A stretch of 64,000 nt of DNA from Bacteroides intestinalis (GCF_003464595.1 NZ_QRZF01000014.1:62001-126000), one strand, 5' to 3'. Counted from the first letter of the stretch, positions 41,323 through 50,431 are shown. The notes: generated from the sequence alone by a model not told the origin. Translations and numbers: made by a program.

Positions 41323-42723
41323 TTAATCTTCTTCCGCAAACATCGGATCCCAAGCCGGCAGACGAATAGGCTTCTGTTTGAATATATCCATTACCTTAGC
41401 AGGCACATACTTAGTTTCCAAAACCAGACGGAACATATATTCATCAAACCATTCATCCGTCATGATCAAATGCCCCTGATAACCGCTTGCAGGCCCCCAG
41501 CTATTTTCCACCATCCACTTCACAGGCTTTCCGTCCTTATTCAAATCTACCGCCATAAGAGTCATGGCATGAGAAGAACCGCTGGAAAAAGTCTGGATAC
41601 GTTGTTTCTTATCCATATTGAAAGTAGTGCCCATAAGCGATTCGTAATCATAGTTCTTCACATCGAGCAAACCACGTTCGGAATTCAGGAACTTACCCAC
41701 ATCACAAGAGAAATACATCATGGTACTGTCTTTCAAAGAAGCAATAGCCATTTCTTTGATATCTTCTACAGGCAGGTTTACATATGTCCAGTTTTTACCG
41801 TCGTAACGGTGGCGATCATAGTCTATCTCATAGCATTTGTAGTATTCACGGGAAGGGTCGTTCATTACCATCACATAATTACCCAGCAGATTCTCATCAC
41901 CATATTTCTTCAGGAAAGACATCGGAGTGTGATGTTCGGTCTCCGCAGGATTGCCCTTGGCATCCTTACGTACATAATCGAACTCTGTAGGTGGAACACC
42001 CAGATTCAGCACCAACATACGATAGATAGTACCGAGCATCGTTGTTTTCTCTTTATCCAATGCTGCCGGTTTTGCTCCTTTAGCAGCAAGGTCACGCAAT
42101 TGCAAGCCGTATTCCTTCAATTTCAAAGAAACCAGGTTTGCCATACGCGAAGTATTATCACTGCTATTGGTTTCCGGCATAGCTTCTTTAGGCACCAGAC
42201 CGTATTTGCTGACAATATCGGCAACTCCCGTAAATGTTCCTCCATCACTCAAAGGATGTTGAAAAAGCCATTCCACTGTTTTGTCGCTCATAGGTTTTTC
42301 ACGGGTGTCGATAATGCCTTGCAGAAAAAGATTGGCTTTCTCCAGTTGATCCCAGAAGAAAGGGTAAATCTCCGAAAATTCAAAAGATTGAAAATCATAT
42401 TTGGCAATAGTCTTGGCACGCATCACGTTCAGTCCGGTGAAGAGCCAGCAACGTCCGGACGACTTCTGATCTGTAATTCCCTTGGAGTTTACCTTCACAG
42501 AAAAATGAGTATCCATTCCTGTCAGATTCTCCTGATTCAGTGCAAGTTTACGAATGTCATTGTTTCCGATGGCATTACGTAGAGCCTTATCGGCAGTGGT
42601 GCCTTGATAGCTCTGTTTAATCTGGTTCAGCATAGTTTCGCTGATTCCCCCTTTTCGGTCTTGTGCCTGCATGGAAAATAAAGCGGCACTGAAAACAAAA
42701 ACTGATAAAATTCGTTTATTCAT
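41323..42723 (-). CDS. Exported C1B-family aminopeptidase (bleomycin hydrolase/PepC type)
   Basis: Cysteine peptidase of 466 residues. The start at 42723 gives a signal peptide (MNKRILSVFVFSAALFSMQAQ), so the enzyme is exported, unlike most PepC proteins. The catalytic Cys is in SSGRCWLF, the His in SSHAMTLMAVD and the Asn in VENSWGP. The family makes self-compartmentalised hexamers that trim peptides from the N-terminus. The final residues (AEED) end near the chain terminus that blocks the active site in this family. The start is 67 nt after a copy of the 11-mer repeat element. Confidence 0.92.
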   Translation of the reverse strand: MNKRILSVFVFSAALFSMQAQDRKGGISETMLNQIKQSYQGTTADKALRNAIGNNDIRKLALNQENLTGMDTHFSVKVNSKGITDQKSSGRCWLFTGLNVMRAKTIAKYDFQSFEFSEIYPFFWDQLEKANLFLQGIIDTREKPMSDKTVEWLFQHPLSDGGTFTGVADIVSKYGLVPKEAMPETNSSDNTSRMANLVSLKLKEYGLQLRDLAAKGAKPAALDKEKTTMLGTIYRMLVLNLGVPPTEFDYVRKDAKGNPAETEHHTPMSFLKKYGDENLLGNYVMVMNDPSREYYKCYEIDYDRHRYDGKNWTYVNLPVEDIKEMAIASLKDSTMMYFSCDVGKFLNSERGLLDVKNYDYESLMGTTFNMDKKQRIQTFSSGSSHAMTLMAVDLNKDGKPVKWMVENSWGPASGYQGHLIMTDEWFDEYMFRLVLETKYVPAKVMDIFKQKPIRLPAWDPMFAEED

Positions 42724-42789
42724 AATACATATGGTTTGTATAGTAATTGGTCTATTTTTCCTGTCTTCTACAGGCCTGCCACCTATCAA

Positions 42790-42864
42790 GTCCGTACTTG
42801 CTCCGTGTCTAAGAACTTGGACTTGGTACGGCTTTGGTATGGACCAGACACGGACCGGGTACGG
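42790..42864 (+). repeat. 11-mer repeat element, copy 2
   Basis: GTCCGTACTTGCTCCGTG, a 13-nt spacer, then four tandem 11-mers (42821-42864: acttggtacgg, ctttggtatgg, accagacacgg, accgggtacgg). Same order and length as copy 1 at 5964-6038. It ends or begins 67 nt from the peptidase start, the same distance as in copy 1. Confidence 0.8.
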
Positions 42865-42947
42865 GGATGGTCTTATATTGATCTAAATGTCCGATACTTC
42901 GAAAAAAGGCCATTGGCAATTCCCACTGTCAGCTCTTTGATTAGATG

Positions 42948-42955
42948 CAAAATTA
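42948..42955 (-). promoter_or_regulatory. -7 element (TAATTTTG), possible peptidase promoter
   Basis: Only match to TAnnTTTG upstream of the peptidase gene on its strand. If used, the 11-mer repeat would be part of the 5' leader. Confidence 0.4.
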
Positions 42956-43008
42956 ATGGCTTTTTTGAAACTTTTAGTAAAATCTTTAGATTTATTGTCT
43001 TTTGAATT

Positions 43009-43036
43009 GAAAACTAATTCAAATTTATTAGTTTTC
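43009..43036. promoter_or_regulatory. Palindrome before the Omp85-type gene
   Basis: GAAAACTAAT (43009-43018) and ATTAGTTTTC (43027-43036) are perfect inverses 8 nt apart. The right arm overlaps TTTCTTTG (43033-43040), a weak -7 element, 19 nt before the ATG at 43059. Operator-like. Confidence 0.5.
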
Positions 43037-43058
43037 TTTGCACCCTCATTCGTATGAT

Positions 43059-44267
43059 ATGAAAAGATATATAATAGGTATTATTACGTTACTGCTTTCA
43101 GTAACAGCACTTTCCGCTCAGGAAGGAATGAATTTGATTATTACTGGCAACGATACGACTCCTGCATTGACTAAGCGTGAATTGCGTAAACAAAAAGTAG
43201 CAAAACGAAACTTGCATTATAATATTTTGGGTGGTCCGAGTTATACTCCCGATTTTGGTGCAGTACTTGGTGGCAGTGCTTTGATGACTTTCCGCATGAA
43301 TCCCAGTGACACTACACAGTTACGTTCCGTGGTTCCCGTAGCCATCGCTTTCTTGTTCAATGGTGGTATCAACCTCTTTTCCAAGCCTCAACTCTTTTTT
43401 AAAGGTGACCGTTTCCGCATCTTCGGAAAGTTTGCTTATAAGAACACAGAAGATAATTTCTACGGTCTGGGCTACGGTACAAATAAGAATTATGTTCGTA
43501 GCGACAGCACCAGCCAATACCGCTACAGTGGTATCCAGTTCAATCCCTGGTTCCTTTTCCGCTTAGGCAACAGCAATATATTTGCCGGACCACAGATAGA
43601 CATCAACTATGACGATATTACAGAACCTGCCAAATATCTGGTAGACGAACCGTCCTACAAGGCAGCCGGAGGTACCGAGAAAGGTTACAAGAATTTCAAT
43701 TCCGGACTTGGTTTTCTGCTGACTTACGACAGCCGTGATATTCCCTCCAATGCCTACTCGGGCATGTACCTCGATTTTCGTGGAATGATGTATACCAAAT
43801 TTCTCGGGAGCGATGAAAACTTTTATCGCCTGGAGATAGACTATCGTCAATATAAGACTGTCGGCAAACGTAAGGTCATCGCCTGGACCGCACAAACTAA
43901 AAATGTGTTTGGAAATGTACCTTTGACACAATACATGCTTACCGGAACTCCTTTCGACCTGCGTGGTTATTATATGGGACAATATCGTGACAAGTCTTCC
44001 CATGTGGTCATGGCGGAGTATCGCCAGATGATAAATACCGATAAGAGTACCTGGCTGAAGCGTATGCTCAACCATATAGGTTTCGTAGCCTGGACGGGTT
44101 GCGGATTCATGGGCCCCACTCCCGGCAAGATAGAAGGTGTACTTCCCAACTACGGTGTTGGATTACGTATTGAAGTGCAGCCCCGTATGAATGTACGTCT
44201 TGATTTGGGTAAAAACACAGTCAACAACCAAACGCTGTTTTATTTCAATATGACAGAAGCGTTTTGA
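43059..44267 (+). CDS. BamA/TamA (Omp85) family outer membrane protein
   Basis: Protein of 402 residues. After a signal peptide (MKRYIIGIITLLLSVTALSAQ) and a short polar stretch with no POTRA-like domain visible, the chain is a beta-barrel of the surface antigen type (PF01103): NILGGPSYTPDFGAVLGGSAL, GLGFLLTYDSRDIPSNAYSG, TPFDLRGYYMGQYRD and a C-terminal FYFNMTEAF ending in Phe. The length fits a small 16-strand Omp85 protein lacking POTRA domains, a group known in Bacteroidota with unknown substrates. Confidence 0.88.
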   Translation: MKRYIIGIITLLLSVTALSAQEGMNLIITGNDTTPALTKRELRKQKVAKRNLHYNILGGPSYTPDFGAVLGGSALMTFRMNPSDTTQLRSVVPVAIAFLFNGGINLFSKPQLFFKGDRFRIFGKFAYKNTEDNFYGLGYGTNKNYVRSDSTSQYRYSGIQFNPWFLFRLGNSNIFAGPQIDINYDDITEPAKYLVDEPSYKAAGGTEKGYKNFNSGLGFLLTYDSRDIPSNAYSGMYLDFRGMMYTKFLGSDENFYRLEIDYRQYKTVGKRKVIAWTAQTKNVFGNVPLTQYMLTGTPFDLRGYYMGQYRDKSSHVVMAEYRQMINTDKSTWLKRMLNHIGFVAWTGCGFMGPTPGKIEGVLPNYGVGLRIEVQPRMNVRLDLGKNTVNNQTLFYFNMTEAF

Positions 44268-44284
44268 TTTATATTTTATTTCGA

Positions 44285-44348
44285 GATTTATGATTTATAA
44301 TTTATGATTTATCATGAAGCATAAATCATAAATTATAAATCATAAATC
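44285..44348. repeat. Perfect 28-bp AT-only hairpin F
   Basis: GATTTATGATTTATAATTTA and eight more bases (44285-44312) pair perfectly with 44321-44348 around the loop CATGAAGC. The arms are repeats of GATTTAT words. It lies 18 nt after the Omp85-type gene and may end its transcript, but no T tract follows. Confidence 0.8.
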
Positions 44349-44382
44349 CTCCCCTTTTCTTGCATCAGTAAAAGATTATCCA

Positions 44383-44390
44383 TACTTTTG
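44383..44390 (+). promoter_or_regulatory. -7 element (TACTTTTG) of the glycosyltransferase gene
   Basis: TACTTTTG, 35 nt before the ATG at 44426. Confidence 0.6.
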
Positions 44391-44425
44391 AGCATTATTA
44401 TTTGTTTACCTTAAACAACTTCATA

Positions 44426-45622
44426 ATGAGAACTTTCGAGATATTATTCTGGATAAGCCTTTTTATCGTATTCTACACTTATATAGGATATGGAATTGTA
44501 TTATACATCCTGGTTAAGATAAAGGAAACTTTCCGTAAGCCGATCCACTACCCCATGCCTCCTGATGAAAAGCTGCCCGAACTCACACTCTTTATTGCAG
44601 CTTACAACGAAGAAGACGTTGTAGACGAAAAAATGCAGAACTGTCTGGATTTAGACTATCCTGCAGAGAAACTGCAAATATTCTGGGTAACCGATGGCAG
44701 TAACGACCATACCAATGAACGCCTCTCACGTTGGCCTCAGGCCACCGTACTCCATCAGCCCCAACGGCAGGGAAAAACCGCTGCCCTCAACCGGGGAATG
44801 AAGTTTGTCAAAACGCCACTCGTCATATTCACCGATGCCAATACACACCTGAACCGGGAAGCTCTGCGTGAAATCGTTCATGCCTTTGTCAATCCCAAGG
44901 TAGGTTGTGTGGCTGGCGAAAAACGTATTGCCGTACAAAGCAAAGATAATGCTGCTTCAGGTGGAGAAGGCATTTACTGGAAATATGAGTCGACTTTGAA
45001 AGCACTCGATTCACGCCTTTATTCAGCCGTAGGAGCTGCCGGAGAGCTGTTCGCTGTACGCAGCGATTTGTTCGAAGACATGAGAACGGATACCTTACTC
45101 GATGATTTCATCCTCTCCCTTCGTATAGCTATGCGCGGTTACACCATCGCTTATTGCGTTGCTGCTTATGCCACTGAGGGTGGCTCTGCCGATATGCAGG
45201 AAGAAGAAAAACGCAAAGTACGCATCGCAGCCGGAGGATTACAGTCTATCTGGCGATTGCGTCCATTATTGAATCCATTCCGCTATGGCTGGCTTAATTT
45301 CCAATATGTATCCCATCGTGTTCTGCGATGGTCTATCACTCCTATCCTCTTATTCTTACTGCTCCCCCTTAACGTTATATTACTCTTTACCAGCAGTTGT
45401 CCGCTATTCTATGCCGTCATTTTAGGACTGCAGATCCTATTTTACCTAATGGGCATCTGGGGATATATCCTCTCAAGAAAGCATATCAAAAACAAAATAC
45501 TCTTTATTCCTTATTACTTCCTCTTTATGAACGTCAATGTAATAAGGGGATTCCGATACCTGAGTAAACGCAAAGGCAACAGTAGCGGAGCTTGGGAAAA
45601 AGCACGAAGGGCAGGACAATAA
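44426..45622 (+). CDS. Membrane glycosyltransferase family 2 (processive type)
   Basis: Inner-membrane protein of 398 residues. One N-terminal membrane segment (about 5-28), a GT2 catalytic domain (ELTLFIAAYNEEDVV, VTDGSNDHT, FTDANTHLNREA as the DxD-like site, LLDDFILSLR) and the SHRVLRW motif of processive synthases (family QxxRW), then about three more membrane segments. Such enzymes polymerise and export polysaccharides or make glycolipids. The start at 44426 is 35 nt after the promoter; the frame to 44402 adds eight residues. The hybrid kinase follows after 39 nt. Confidence 0.9.
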   Translation: MRTFEILFWISLFIVFYTYIGYGIVLYILVKIKETFRKPIHYPMPPDEKLPELTLFIAAYNEEDVVDEKMQNCLDLDYPAEKLQIFWVTDGSNDHTNERLSRWPQATVLHQPQRQGKTAALNRGMKFVKTPLVIFTDANTHLNREALREIVHAFVNPKVGCVAGEKRIAVQSKDNAASGGEGIYWKYESTLKALDSRLYSAVGAAGELFAVRSDLFEDMRTDTLLDDFILSLRIAMRGYTIAYCVAAYATEGGSADMQEEEKRKVRIAAGGLQSIWRLRPLLNPFRYGWLNFQYVSHRVLRWSITPILLFLLLPLNVILLFTSSCPLFYAVILGLQILFYLMGIWGYILSRKHIKNKILFIPYYFLFMNVNVIRGFRYLSKRKGNSSGAWEKARRAGQ

Positions 45623-45661
45623 AACCTCTGCCCAACAACAAATCTAAATACACAGAAAGAC

Positions 45662-48316
45662 ATGAAAAGCATACTGAAAGACACAGATAACTCCGAAAAG
45701 CTATTGAACATGGTATCAGATACACTGATACTCATGGACAAAGACGGTGTATGTGTAGATATAGCCATCCATAATGTAGATTTATGGTTCATAAAAGAGG
45801 AAAGGCTACTCGGCAAGAATTTACTTGCCCTGTTACCCCCCAGTACATACCGTGAGTTTTATCCGGAATTCAAAAAAGTCTTGCTCCGGAAAACAAAATC
45901 AACCCGTAATTACGAACTCTCACTACGAGGTAGAAATTATTTCTTTAAATGTATCATGCAGCCCTATGGCGACCTGATATTATGCCAATACCGTGACATA
46001 ACGGAACGCAGCCAACGCAAATTGGAACTGGAAAGAAGAAACCGGGAACTGTATGAGATACAAAAAGCTGCCCTTATAGGCAGATGGATATATGACACCG
46101 GCACTAAGAAATTTGGCTATGCAGGTCAGACAGGTATCATGTGTACGGAAGAAGAACAGAATATTCCCCTATCCGACTATCTAAACCTTATTCTTCCTGA
46201 AGATAGAGAGAGTTTCAACAATTGGCTCTCTCAGAATCTGAAAGGAAATATGGAAGAAAGCATAGATTATCGTATCTCCTTAGATAAAAAAGTCTTCTAT
46301 ATCCGTCTGAAGACATTTACCCGTGAACGTTGTAAAGACGGCAATGTCACTCTGGAAGGATATATACAGAACATTACGGATATCCAGCAAAGACGAAACG
46401 ATATCAACCTGCTGACTCATGCCATCAATAATTCCACGGAAGACATCTTTGCCGCCCATGAAGACGGTACGCTGATATTCGCTAACCGCCAGTTTAAACA
46501 GCACCATAATCTGAGCAATACGGATGACATCACCCAACTAAAGATTTATGATATCGGTTCATATGCCCGCAACAGAGAAGAGTGGAAGAAGATGGTTGTT
46601 TCCATTAAGAATGGAGACAAGAAACAGAGTGTCACTATGTACAACCCTCTGCCACTCTATCCCGAAGTGCTGGCATATGAAGGCAATGCATATTGTATTA
46701 TCAGCGATGAAGGCGAAGGAACGATCTGGGCATTCGGCCGGGATATTTCCCAACGCATCAGTCACGAGCAGCAAATAAAACGCTTTAACCAGATATTGGA
46801 CAAGATCATTGAATATCTGCCCGCAGGCATTGTCGTAAAGGACATCAAAAACGGCTTTAAATACTTATATCGCAACCGTGAGTCGTACAACCGTGAAATT
46901 ACCATGCAAGAGGCCTTGGGGAAAGATGACTTCGATTTCTACCCTTTGGATATAGCACAGGAAAAACGCCGTCAGGACATCGAAATAGCTTCTACTGGAC
47001 AGGAAATGCACTGGATAGCAGAAGAACGTGATGGTACCGGGCAGCCCCTTTTCCTCGACAAACGGAAGATGAAGATAGAGAGTAATGACTTCTCCCCCAT
47101 CTTGTTGAATATAGAATGGGACATCACCGACATGGAACTGATGAAACGGGAATTAATGGTTGCCAAAGAAAAAGCGGAGACTTCCGATCAGCTCAAATCG
47201 GCTTTCCTGGCCAATATGAGTCATGAAATACGTACGCCACTCAATGCCATCGTCGGTTTCTCACGCATCATCGCCGAAAGCGAAAATACAGAGGAGCGCA
47301 AAGAATATTACAACATAGTGGAAGCTAACAACGAACGTCTGCTGCAACTCATCAACGAGATACTGGATTTATCGAAGATAGAAGCCGGAATTGTTGAATT
47401 CAGCATTGCTCCCGTCCGTCTGCATCCGCTTTGTAAAGAGATTCATGATGCCCATGTGTTCCGTTGTCCTTCCGGTGTTGAATTGGTGTTTGAACCTTCG
47501 GATGAAGATATTCGCATCGATTCGGACAAGAATCGTATTTTCCAGGTTATATCAAACCTGATAGGAAATGCATTCAAATTCACAACTCATGGAAGTATCA
47601 GTTATGGATACCACCAAGAAGGGGATAATATCATTTTCCATGTAACTGATACAGGAACAGGTATTACTCCCGAAAAGATAGGAAAGGTATTCGAACGGTT
47701 TGTGAAAGCAAACAATTTTGCACAGGGTACAGGATTAGGATTAGCAATCTGCAAGACCATCATTGAGCGTCTGGGCGGAACAATTTCCGTGACTTCCGAA
47801 TTGGAGAAAGGTACTACTTTCACCTTTAACCTGCCTGCAAAGATTGCCAAAGAGGAAGAAAAAGAAATGTCTGAAACTGTACTTGAAGAGAGTGGATCGA
47901 CAACCAATGAACCAAAAACAACAACTGAAAAGAGTCAAGCTACACCTGAAAGTTCTCTAATGAAAACAATCCTGATAGCTGAAGATACCGACAGTAATTA
48001 TATCCTGATCAAAGCCATCTTAGGAAAAGAATATCACTTGGAACGTGCCAAAGATGGAATGGAAGCCGTCAATATGTTTGTGGAATTAAACCCGGATATT
48101 ATCCTGATGGATATGAAAATGCCGAACCTCGGCGGACTGGATGCAACAAGAATCATCCGTGAACTATCACCCGATGTCCCCATCATCGCCCTGACTGCTT
48201 TTGCCTATGATCATGACCGTAAAGCAGCACTTGAAGTGGGGTGCAACGATTTCCTGACTAAACCTTTCACACAGGAGGTACTAAAGGAGACGATAAAAAA
48301 GTGGGTTAATAAGTGA
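45662..48316 (+). CDS. Hybrid sensor histidine kinase/response regulator with PAS domains
   Basis: Soluble signalling protein of 884 residues without membrane segments. The N-terminal part holds about four PAS-like domains (approximately 10-110, 125-245, 250-370 and 375-500). The kinase core has H521 in MSHEIRTPLNAIVGFS, the ATP-binding domain with NAFKFT, DTGTGI and GTGLGLAICK, and a receiver domain from about residue 767 (ILIAEDTDSNYI) with phospho-acceptor D817 in ILMDMKMPN. There is no DNA-binding output domain, so it must signal to another protein. It follows the glycosyltransferase gene and may be co-transcribed. Its stop codon lies inside the arm of hairpin D. Confidence 0.93.
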   Translation: MKSILKDTDNSEKLLNMVSDTLILMDKDGVCVDIAIHNVDLWFIKEERLLGKNLLALLPPSTYREFYPEFKKVLLRKTKSTRNYELSLRGRNYFFKCIMQPYGDLILCQYRDITERSQRKLELERRNRELYEIQKAALIGRWIYDTGTKKFGYAGQTGIMCTEEEQNIPLSDYLNLILPEDRESFNNWLSQNLKGNMEESIDYRISLDKKVFYIRLKTFTRERCKDGNVTLEGYIQNITDIQQRRNDINLLTHAINNSTEDIFAAHEDGTLIFANRQFKQHHNLSNTDDITQLKIYDIGSYARNREEWKKMVVSIKNGDKKQSVTMYNPLPLYPEVLAYEGNAYCIISDEGEGTIWAFGRDISQRISHEQQIKRFNQILDKIIEYLPAGIVVKDIKNGFKYLYRNRESYNREITMQEALGKDDFDFYPLDIAQEKRRQDIEIASTGQEMHWIAEERDGTGQPLFLDKRKMKIESNDFSPILLNIEWDITDMELMKRELMVAKEKAETSDQLKSAFLANMSHEIRTPLNAIVGFSRIIAESENTEERKEYYNIVEANNERLLQLINEILDLSKIEAGIVEFSIAPVRLHPLCKEIHDAHVFRCPSGVELVFEPSDEDIRIDSDKNRIFQVISNLIGNAFKFTTHGSISYGYHQEGDNIIFHVTDTGTGITPEKIGKVFERFVKANNFAQGTGLGLAICKTIIERLGGTISVTSELEKGTTFTFNLPAKIAKEEEKEMSETVLEESGSTTNEPKTTTEKSQATPESSLMKTILIAEDTDSNYILIKAILGKEYHLERAKDGMEAVNMFVELNPDIILMDMKMPNLGGLDATRIIRELSPDVPIIALTAFAYDHDRKAALEVGCNDFLTKPFTQEVLKETIKKWVNK

Positions 48317-48397
48317 TTAGTGGTAAGTGATTAGTGATTAGCTCCTGCGGCATCATAGCGCAGCCTGCTAATCACTAATCACTTACCACTAATCACT
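48312..48397. repeat. Perfect 30-bp hairpin element D with GC-rich core
   Basis: The arm AGTGATTAGTGGTAAGTG plus twelve bases (48312-48341) is a perfect inverse of 48368-48397. The arms are repeats of GTGATTAGTG words. The 26-nt core (48342-48367) contains TGCGGCATCATAGCGCAGCC, close to the core of hairpin A. It lies between convergent genes and includes the histidine kinase stop codon. Confidence 0.88.
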
Positions 48398-48410
48398 CAC
48401 TAATCCCTAA

Positions 48411-50186
48411 TTACGCAAAAATATCGCTCCTCTGGATATAAGCGATCACATCGCCCTTATTCACAGTATCACCCTGCTTGGCACATATCTCTACGACACG
48501 TCCGGTAAATCCGGTCGGTATTTTCTCGTATTCTCCCCACGGAGTGGAAAGGTAGCAGAATACTTCATCGTGCTGGTATTTACGCCCGATGAACGGAGCA
48601 ACAGAAGGACCTTCAACGGATACTTCCCACAGTACCTGTCCTTTATCCGGAGCAAGTATCGGGTCAGCTTTGGCACGTTTCAGTTTTTTTATTTCTTCTT
48701 CCGAATATCCATTTTTCACCATGGCGGCATCCTTAGCACGTTGTAACTCATCCTCGAAACGCTTCTTGGCAGCACCTGACTTATAGTCACGATACTGGCG
48801 GTCGTGCATGGCTAACTCAAAGAGTTCTTCATCATCGTCACCATATTCCCAGCTATTATCATCCATTTCCTTCCGGAACTCATCCAGTGCATCCGGATAA
48901 TTCAACTGCGGATCTGTATCTACAAACTCATACCCTTTGGACTTTGCGAGTTCTACAATCTCAGGATCCAGTTCACCCGGCAGACGTCCGCTCTTACCCA
49001 GAATCATATCCCAAGTATGATTATCTATCATCGTCCAGCGCTCCTCACCTTTCACCAGTTGCATAACGTTCATCAACGCAACATTCTTCACATACTGGCT
49101 GAAAGGTGTCACCAGTGGTGGATAACCTAATTTAGGCCATACATATTCCACTTCGTCGAAAAGCATCACCAGTAAATCATCGATACTAAGTTCAGGTTCG
49201 TTTTTCCCTCTCAGTATCATATTTATTCCTGAATGTACCCCCTTCAGATCCGCCATCATAGAACCCATCATACCACCGGGAAGTCCACATTTCAGCAACA
49301 AAGAGGACATGTGTTTATTCGTGGGATCCATGAAATAACCCAGGAAATCATCTATAAATTCCTGCGTCATGGCACGCGCTTTCATATAGGCTTTCATATT
49401 GATGTCCGGCACCTGGAAACCCAGATCTTTCAACATAGCCTGCACCGAAATCACATCCGGATGTACTTTACCCCAGGACATCGGTTCCATAGCTACATCA
49501 ATGATATCAGCTCCATTCTCACAGACTTCAAGAATAGATGCCATCGACAGGCCCGGCCCACTATGACCATGATATTGAATGATCACTTCCGGATGCCTCT
49601 CTTTAATTGTTTTCGTCAATCGCCCCAGCATACCCGGACGACCGATACCTGCCATATCTTTCAGACAGATTTCGGGTGCTCCGGCTTCAATCAGCTGATC
49701 AGCAACATGAGCGTAATACTCCACTGTATGTACAGGCGAATGCGTGATACACAGTGTAGCTTGTGGTATCATACCTGCTTCCAATGCATATTTTATAGAA
49801 GGAATGATATTGCGCGTTTCATTCAATCCACAGAAAATACGAGTAATATCTACCCCCTGTGCATGCTTCACATGATACATCAAACGACGTACATCGGCAG
49901 GTACCGGATACATACGCAGAGCATTCAGACCACGATCCAGCATATGTGTCTGTATACCTGCTTCATTAAAAGGTTTAGTAAAAGCACGTACGGCCTTGTT
50001 GGGATTTTCGCCATACAACAGATTCACTTGTTCAAAAGCCCCTCCGTTAGTTTCCACACGGGCAAAACACCCCATTTCAATAATCAAGGGGGCGATACGT
50101 ACCAATTGGTCTACACGAGGTTGATATTTACCGGAAGATTGCCACATGTCACGGTAAACAAGACTGAATTTAATTTCTTTTTTCAT
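48411..50186 (-). CDS. Carboxyltransferase-domain protein with degenerate biotinyl domain
   Basis: Protein of 591 residues related to oxaloacetate decarboxylase alpha / pyruvate carboxylase subunit B. The TIM-barrel carboxyltransferase part (1-300) has RDMWQSSG, ETNGGA, the lysine block EICLKDMAG and the metal-site HGHSGPG. A PYC_OADA-like domain follows (to about 500), then a biotinyl-like domain (about 515-591). In that last domain the biotin-attachment motif (AMKM) is missing: the hairpin reads LSTPWGEYEK. It therefore cannot carry its own biotin; it may use a separate carrier protein, or have another reaction. Promoter TATATTTG at 50245-50252. Confidence 0.82.
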   Translation of the reverse strand: MKKEIKFSLVYRDMWQSSGKYQPRVDQLVRIAPLIIEMGCFARVETNGGAFEQVNLLYGENPNKAVRAFTKPFNEAGIQTHMLDRGLNALRMYPVPADVRRLMYHVKHAQGVDITRIFCGLNETRNIIPSIKYALEAGMIPQATLCITHSPVHTVEYYAHVADQLIEAGAPEICLKDMAGIGRPGMLGRLTKTIKERHPEVIIQYHGHSGPGLSMASILEVCENGADIIDVAMEPMSWGKVHPDVISVQAMLKDLGFQVPDINMKAYMKARAMTQEFIDDFLGYFMDPTNKHMSSLLLKCGLPGGMMGSMMADLKGVHSGINMILRGKNEPELSIDDLLVMLFDEVEYVWPKLGYPPLVTPFSQYVKNVALMNVMQLVKGEERWTMIDNHTWDMILGKSGRLPGELDPEIVELAKSKGYEFVDTDPQLNYPDALDEFRKEMDDNSWEYGDDDEELFELAMHDRQYRDYKSGAAKKRFEDELQRAKDAAMVKNGYSEEEIKKLKRAKADPILAPDKGQVLWEVSVEGPSVAPFIGRKYQHDEVFCYLSTPWGEYEKIPTGFTGRVVEICAKQGDTVNKGDVIAYIQRSDIFA

Positions 50187-50244
50187 CGCAGTCGGTAGTT
50201 AGCGGTTTAACATATATGAATTAGTAAGTTAACTTAATAAGTAC

Positions 50245-50252
50245 AAATATAA
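50245..50252 (-). promoter_or_regulatory. -7 element (TATATTTG) of the carboxyltransferase gene
   Basis: TATATTTG on the minus strand, 58 nt before the ATG at 50186. Confidence 0.55.
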
Positions 50253-50386
50253 GGGTTTATTCTAACATATAGTCAAAAACATACACTAAATATTTGTTAT
50301 AAAAGTTATGTTTTATATCATATTGAAAGTACAACTTCATTTTTCACAATTCAAACAACCTTCACCAATGCGTACACATAAATATA

Positions 50387-50431
50387 CCCAGGGCACTGCC
50401 CTGGGCTATTCGGTTAAAGCCATATAGGCTT
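50387..50431. repeat. REP-like palindromic unit (two hairpins)
   Basis: CCCAGGGCA-C-TGCCCTGGG (50387-50405) is a perfect palindrome. It is followed after 11 nt by a second small hairpin AAGCC-ATATA-GGCTT (50417-50431). This two-hairpin layout resembles the repeated extragenic palindromes linked to Y1 (RAYT) transposases in Bacteroidota. Only one unit is seen here. Confidence 0.6.

Larger units (their letters stand above)
42724..43058. other. 335-bp divergent regulatory region
   Basis: No gene is supported. It contains copy 2 of the 11-mer repeat element (42790-42864), a minus-strand -7 element TAATTTTG (42948-42955) that would give the peptidase a leader of about 215 nt including the repeat, and a 10-bp palindrome near the Omp85-type gene (43009-43036). 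Confidence 0.6.

Noticed and set aside
49233..50198. Plus-strand frame of 321 codons opposite the carboxyltransferase gene
   Set aside because: Antisense shadow; rich in His, Cys and Arg with no recognisable domain.
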